Source: Sedimentisphaerales bacterium
Lineage (GTDB): Bacteria; Planctomycetota; Phycisphaerae; Sedimentisphaerales; SM23-30
Length of the DNA stretch: 6,507 nucleotides
Reading direction: 5' to 3'
NCBI GenBank assembly: GCA_030634605.1
Contig: DAOWAK010000072.1
Coordinates: 1-6,507 of the forward strand
The position numbers and the translations under genes were made by a program. The notes under the pieces were generated by a model that was not told where the DNA came from, ran no database searches, and saw only the letters and a list, made by a program, of their open reading frames with translations. The first letter of the stretch is position 1. Each line of letters starts with the position of its first letter. This document shows positions 5,888 to 6,507 of the stretch, in pieces.

Positions 5888-5914
5888 AAAATAACCGTTG
5901 TTCAAGGCCGATAA
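5888..5914 (+). promoter_or_regulatory. Candidate sigma-28-type promoter
   Basis: GCCGATAA at 5907-5914 is identical to the -10 of the FliA/sigma-28 consensus. AAAA at 5888-5891 lies exactly 15 bases upstream, one mismatch from the TAAA core of the -35, but the rest of the -35 (GTTT) is not matched. It points toward the plus-strand ORF at 6135, about 220 bases away. Confidence 0.3.
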
Positions 5915-5982
5915 CCCAAGCCTAACCAGCCTGATTATACTGAAAATGAGCTGTTTTGCCTGCGGATTAGCTGTGGTTTTTC

Positions 5983-6011
5983 TCAAGTTTTTTGAACCTG
6001 ACCGTCGATAA
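5983..6011 (+). promoter_or_regulatory. Second candidate sigma-28-type promoter, nearer to the plus-strand ORF
   Basis: TCAAGTTT (5983-5990) matches seven of eight bases of the sigma-28 -35 consensus TAAAGTTT, and GTCGATAA (6004-6011) matches seven of eight of the -10 GCCGATAA. The spacer is 13 bases against the usual 11, slightly long. The ORF at 6135 starts about 123 bases downstream. The case rests on sequence match and the FlgM-like start of that ORF. Confidence 0.35.
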
Positions 6012-6134
6012 ATTTCATGGCAGGAATAAGAACCAAGGATCAGGTTATCTGGGGTAAACCGTTACCATATGTTGTGGTGCGGGCAGGTAGCCCCGGGGTA
6101 AGAGATTTGCAGAATAATTGAAGGAAACACTCTT

Positions 6135-6341
6135 ATGACAAACATTTATGGTATTAATGGCTTTCGAGGCGCCCAGCCGATCAATTCGGCTATGAACAAG
6201 GGGGCCGGTCCAGCCAAATCCGCACCAGCAGCAACGAGCCGGGCAGGCCTGCGGCCACCGCATCGTCGTATTGCCCCCGTGCCGACTGCACCCAGAGCTG
6301 GTTGTGCGCGAATCCCTCGCCCGAGTCCGCACCGGTGGTGA
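6135..6341 (+). CDS. Chimeric ORF: FlgM-like N-terminus joined to foreign sequence
   Basis: The ATG at 6135 has AAGGA nine bases upstream. The first ~25 residues (MTNIYGINGFRGAQPINSAM then NKGAG) use a balanced codon set like the rest of the window. They resemble, from memory, the N-termini of planctomycete FlgM-type anti-sigma-28 factors, which often begin with a short 'YG..G.QPI' stretch. The FlgM C-terminal sigma-binding helices are not present. From somewhere within 6200-6240 the reading continues into about 69% GC sequence that is the antisense of an FG-GAP coding region. The tail (RAGLRPPHRR onward, stop at 6339-6341) is therefore almost certainly not native protein. So the real gene is truncated here. 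FlgM identity is tentative. Confidence 0.4.
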   Translation: MTNIYGINGFRGAQPINSAMNKGAGPAKSAPAATSRAGLRPPHRRIAPVPTAPRAGCARIPRPSPHRW

Positions 6342-6507
6342 CGAAGACGTCCCAGTCGCCGTCACGGTCGAAGTCGCAGGCCGCAGAACCATGGTGATCG
6401 AGTTGTGCGGCCGGCCGGTCGTTTCCCGGCGCCAGGCGTGCGAAACGCAGGCCGCCCCGGTTGAGATAGACTTCGGCACGATCCGCGTGCAACGAGACCA
6501 GCAGATC
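6190..6507 (-). CDS. FG-GAP/VCBS repeat protein fragment, cut at both ends
   Basis: The minus-strand frame is open from the right edge (6507) to a TAG at 6190. It encodes an internal piece of a beta-propeller repeat protein of the FG-GAP/VCBS type, often extracellular and found in ASPIC/UnbV-domain proteins. Seen: a repeat end DLLVSLHADRAEVYLNRGG at the window edge, then the calcium-loop motif DFDRDGDWD (6349-6375) followed by VFVTTGAD and HNQLWVQ. Codons end almost always in G or C, unlike the neighbouring genes. The start lies beyond the window. The last ~15 residues (after AAGLPG) lose repeat character, so the true frame probably ends at the junction near 6200-6240 and the TAG belongs to the other sequence. 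No signal sequence is visible because the N-terminus is missing. Confidence 0.6.
   Translation of the reverse strand, partial: DLLVSLHADRAEVYLNRGGLRFARLAPGNDRPAAQLDHHGSAACDFDRDGDWDVFVTTGADSGEGFAHNQLWVQSARGQYDDAVAAGLPGSLLLVRIWLDRPPCS

Larger units (their letters stand above)
5591..6134. other. 544-base divergent intergenic region
   Basis: No coding sequence is evident on either strand. The 40 bases next to the dnaJ-like gene are very AT-rich. The rest holds a candidate promoter for that gene (5724-5753) and plus-strand GCCGATAA-type motifs at 5764-5771, 5907-5914 and 6004-6011. AACCAGC occurs three times (5735-5741, 5833-5839, 5924-5930), there is an inverted pair CCAGCC/GGCTGG (5835-5840, 5853-5858), and CCCCGGGG lies at 6091-6098. 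I looked for RNase P RNA, SRP RNA, tmRNA and tRNA signatures and saw none. A small RNA or long 5' leader remains possible. Confidence 0.7.

Noticed and set aside
5591..6134. Structural RNA gene or CRISPR array in the long intergenic region
   Set aside because: None of the conserved cores of RNase P RNA, SRP RNA, tmRNA or tRNA was found, and the short repeats are irregular in spacing and length.
6045..6479. Minus-strand open frame of 144 codons at the right end
   Set aside because: It is in a different frame from the FG-GAP motif region and crosses the compositional junction. Its translation is low-complexity Thr/Ser/Arg, a shadow frame of GC-rich sequence.

Overview
The window reads as bacterial chromosome with every well-supported gene on the minus strand. 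The gene set is housekeeping: argC (partial), rpsI, rplM, mgtE, yidD, rnpA, an unrecognised small membrane protein and a zinc-finger-less DnaJ-family co-chaperone. Composition is moderate in GC through most of the window. The organism is probably a member of Planctomycetota, perhaps Phycisphaerae-like. This is an inference from the N-terminally extended S9, the GTAGGATGGGCTTTAGCCCAT-type palindrome, rnpA-yidD lying apart from rpmH, and a FlgM-like N-terminus; no marker here proves it.

Layout from left to right. 1-460 is the N-terminal 153 codons of argC (arginine biosynthesis), running off the left edge. 461-599 holds a REP-like palindrome and a strong intrinsic terminator closing the ribosomal-protein operon. 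600-1124 is rpsI and 1157-1609 is rplM, an L13-S9 operon driven by a promoter with perfect -35 and -10 hexamers (TTGACA, 16-base spacer, TATAAT) at 1691-1718, with a hairpin at the start of the leader. 1848-3260 is mgtE, a CBS-domain Mg2+ transporter/channel, with its own probable promoter overlapping the end of yidD and a leader carrying a second palindrome.

3401-5590 is a tightly spaced minus-strand cluster read in the order dnaJ-like, small membrane protein, rnpA, yidD. It joins protein folding, RNase P maturation of tRNA, and membrane-protein insertion, but lacks the usual rpmH upstream and yidC downstream. 5591-6134 is a 544-base divergent intergenic region with a candidate promoter for the dnaJ cluster and several copies of a GCCGATAA motif (sigma-28 -10-like) on the plus strand. 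These face a small plus-strand ORF from 6135 whose start resembles planctomycete FlgM anti-sigma factors.

The right end is anomalous. Within about 6200-6240 the sequence switches abruptly to roughly 69% GC and encodes, on the minus strand, the fragment of an unrelated FG-GAP/VCBS repeat protein. Both ORFs look cut at the same place, which suggests an assembly chimera or a real recombination junction. Apart from this junction and the intergenic motifs, I see no evidence for a novel multigene system.
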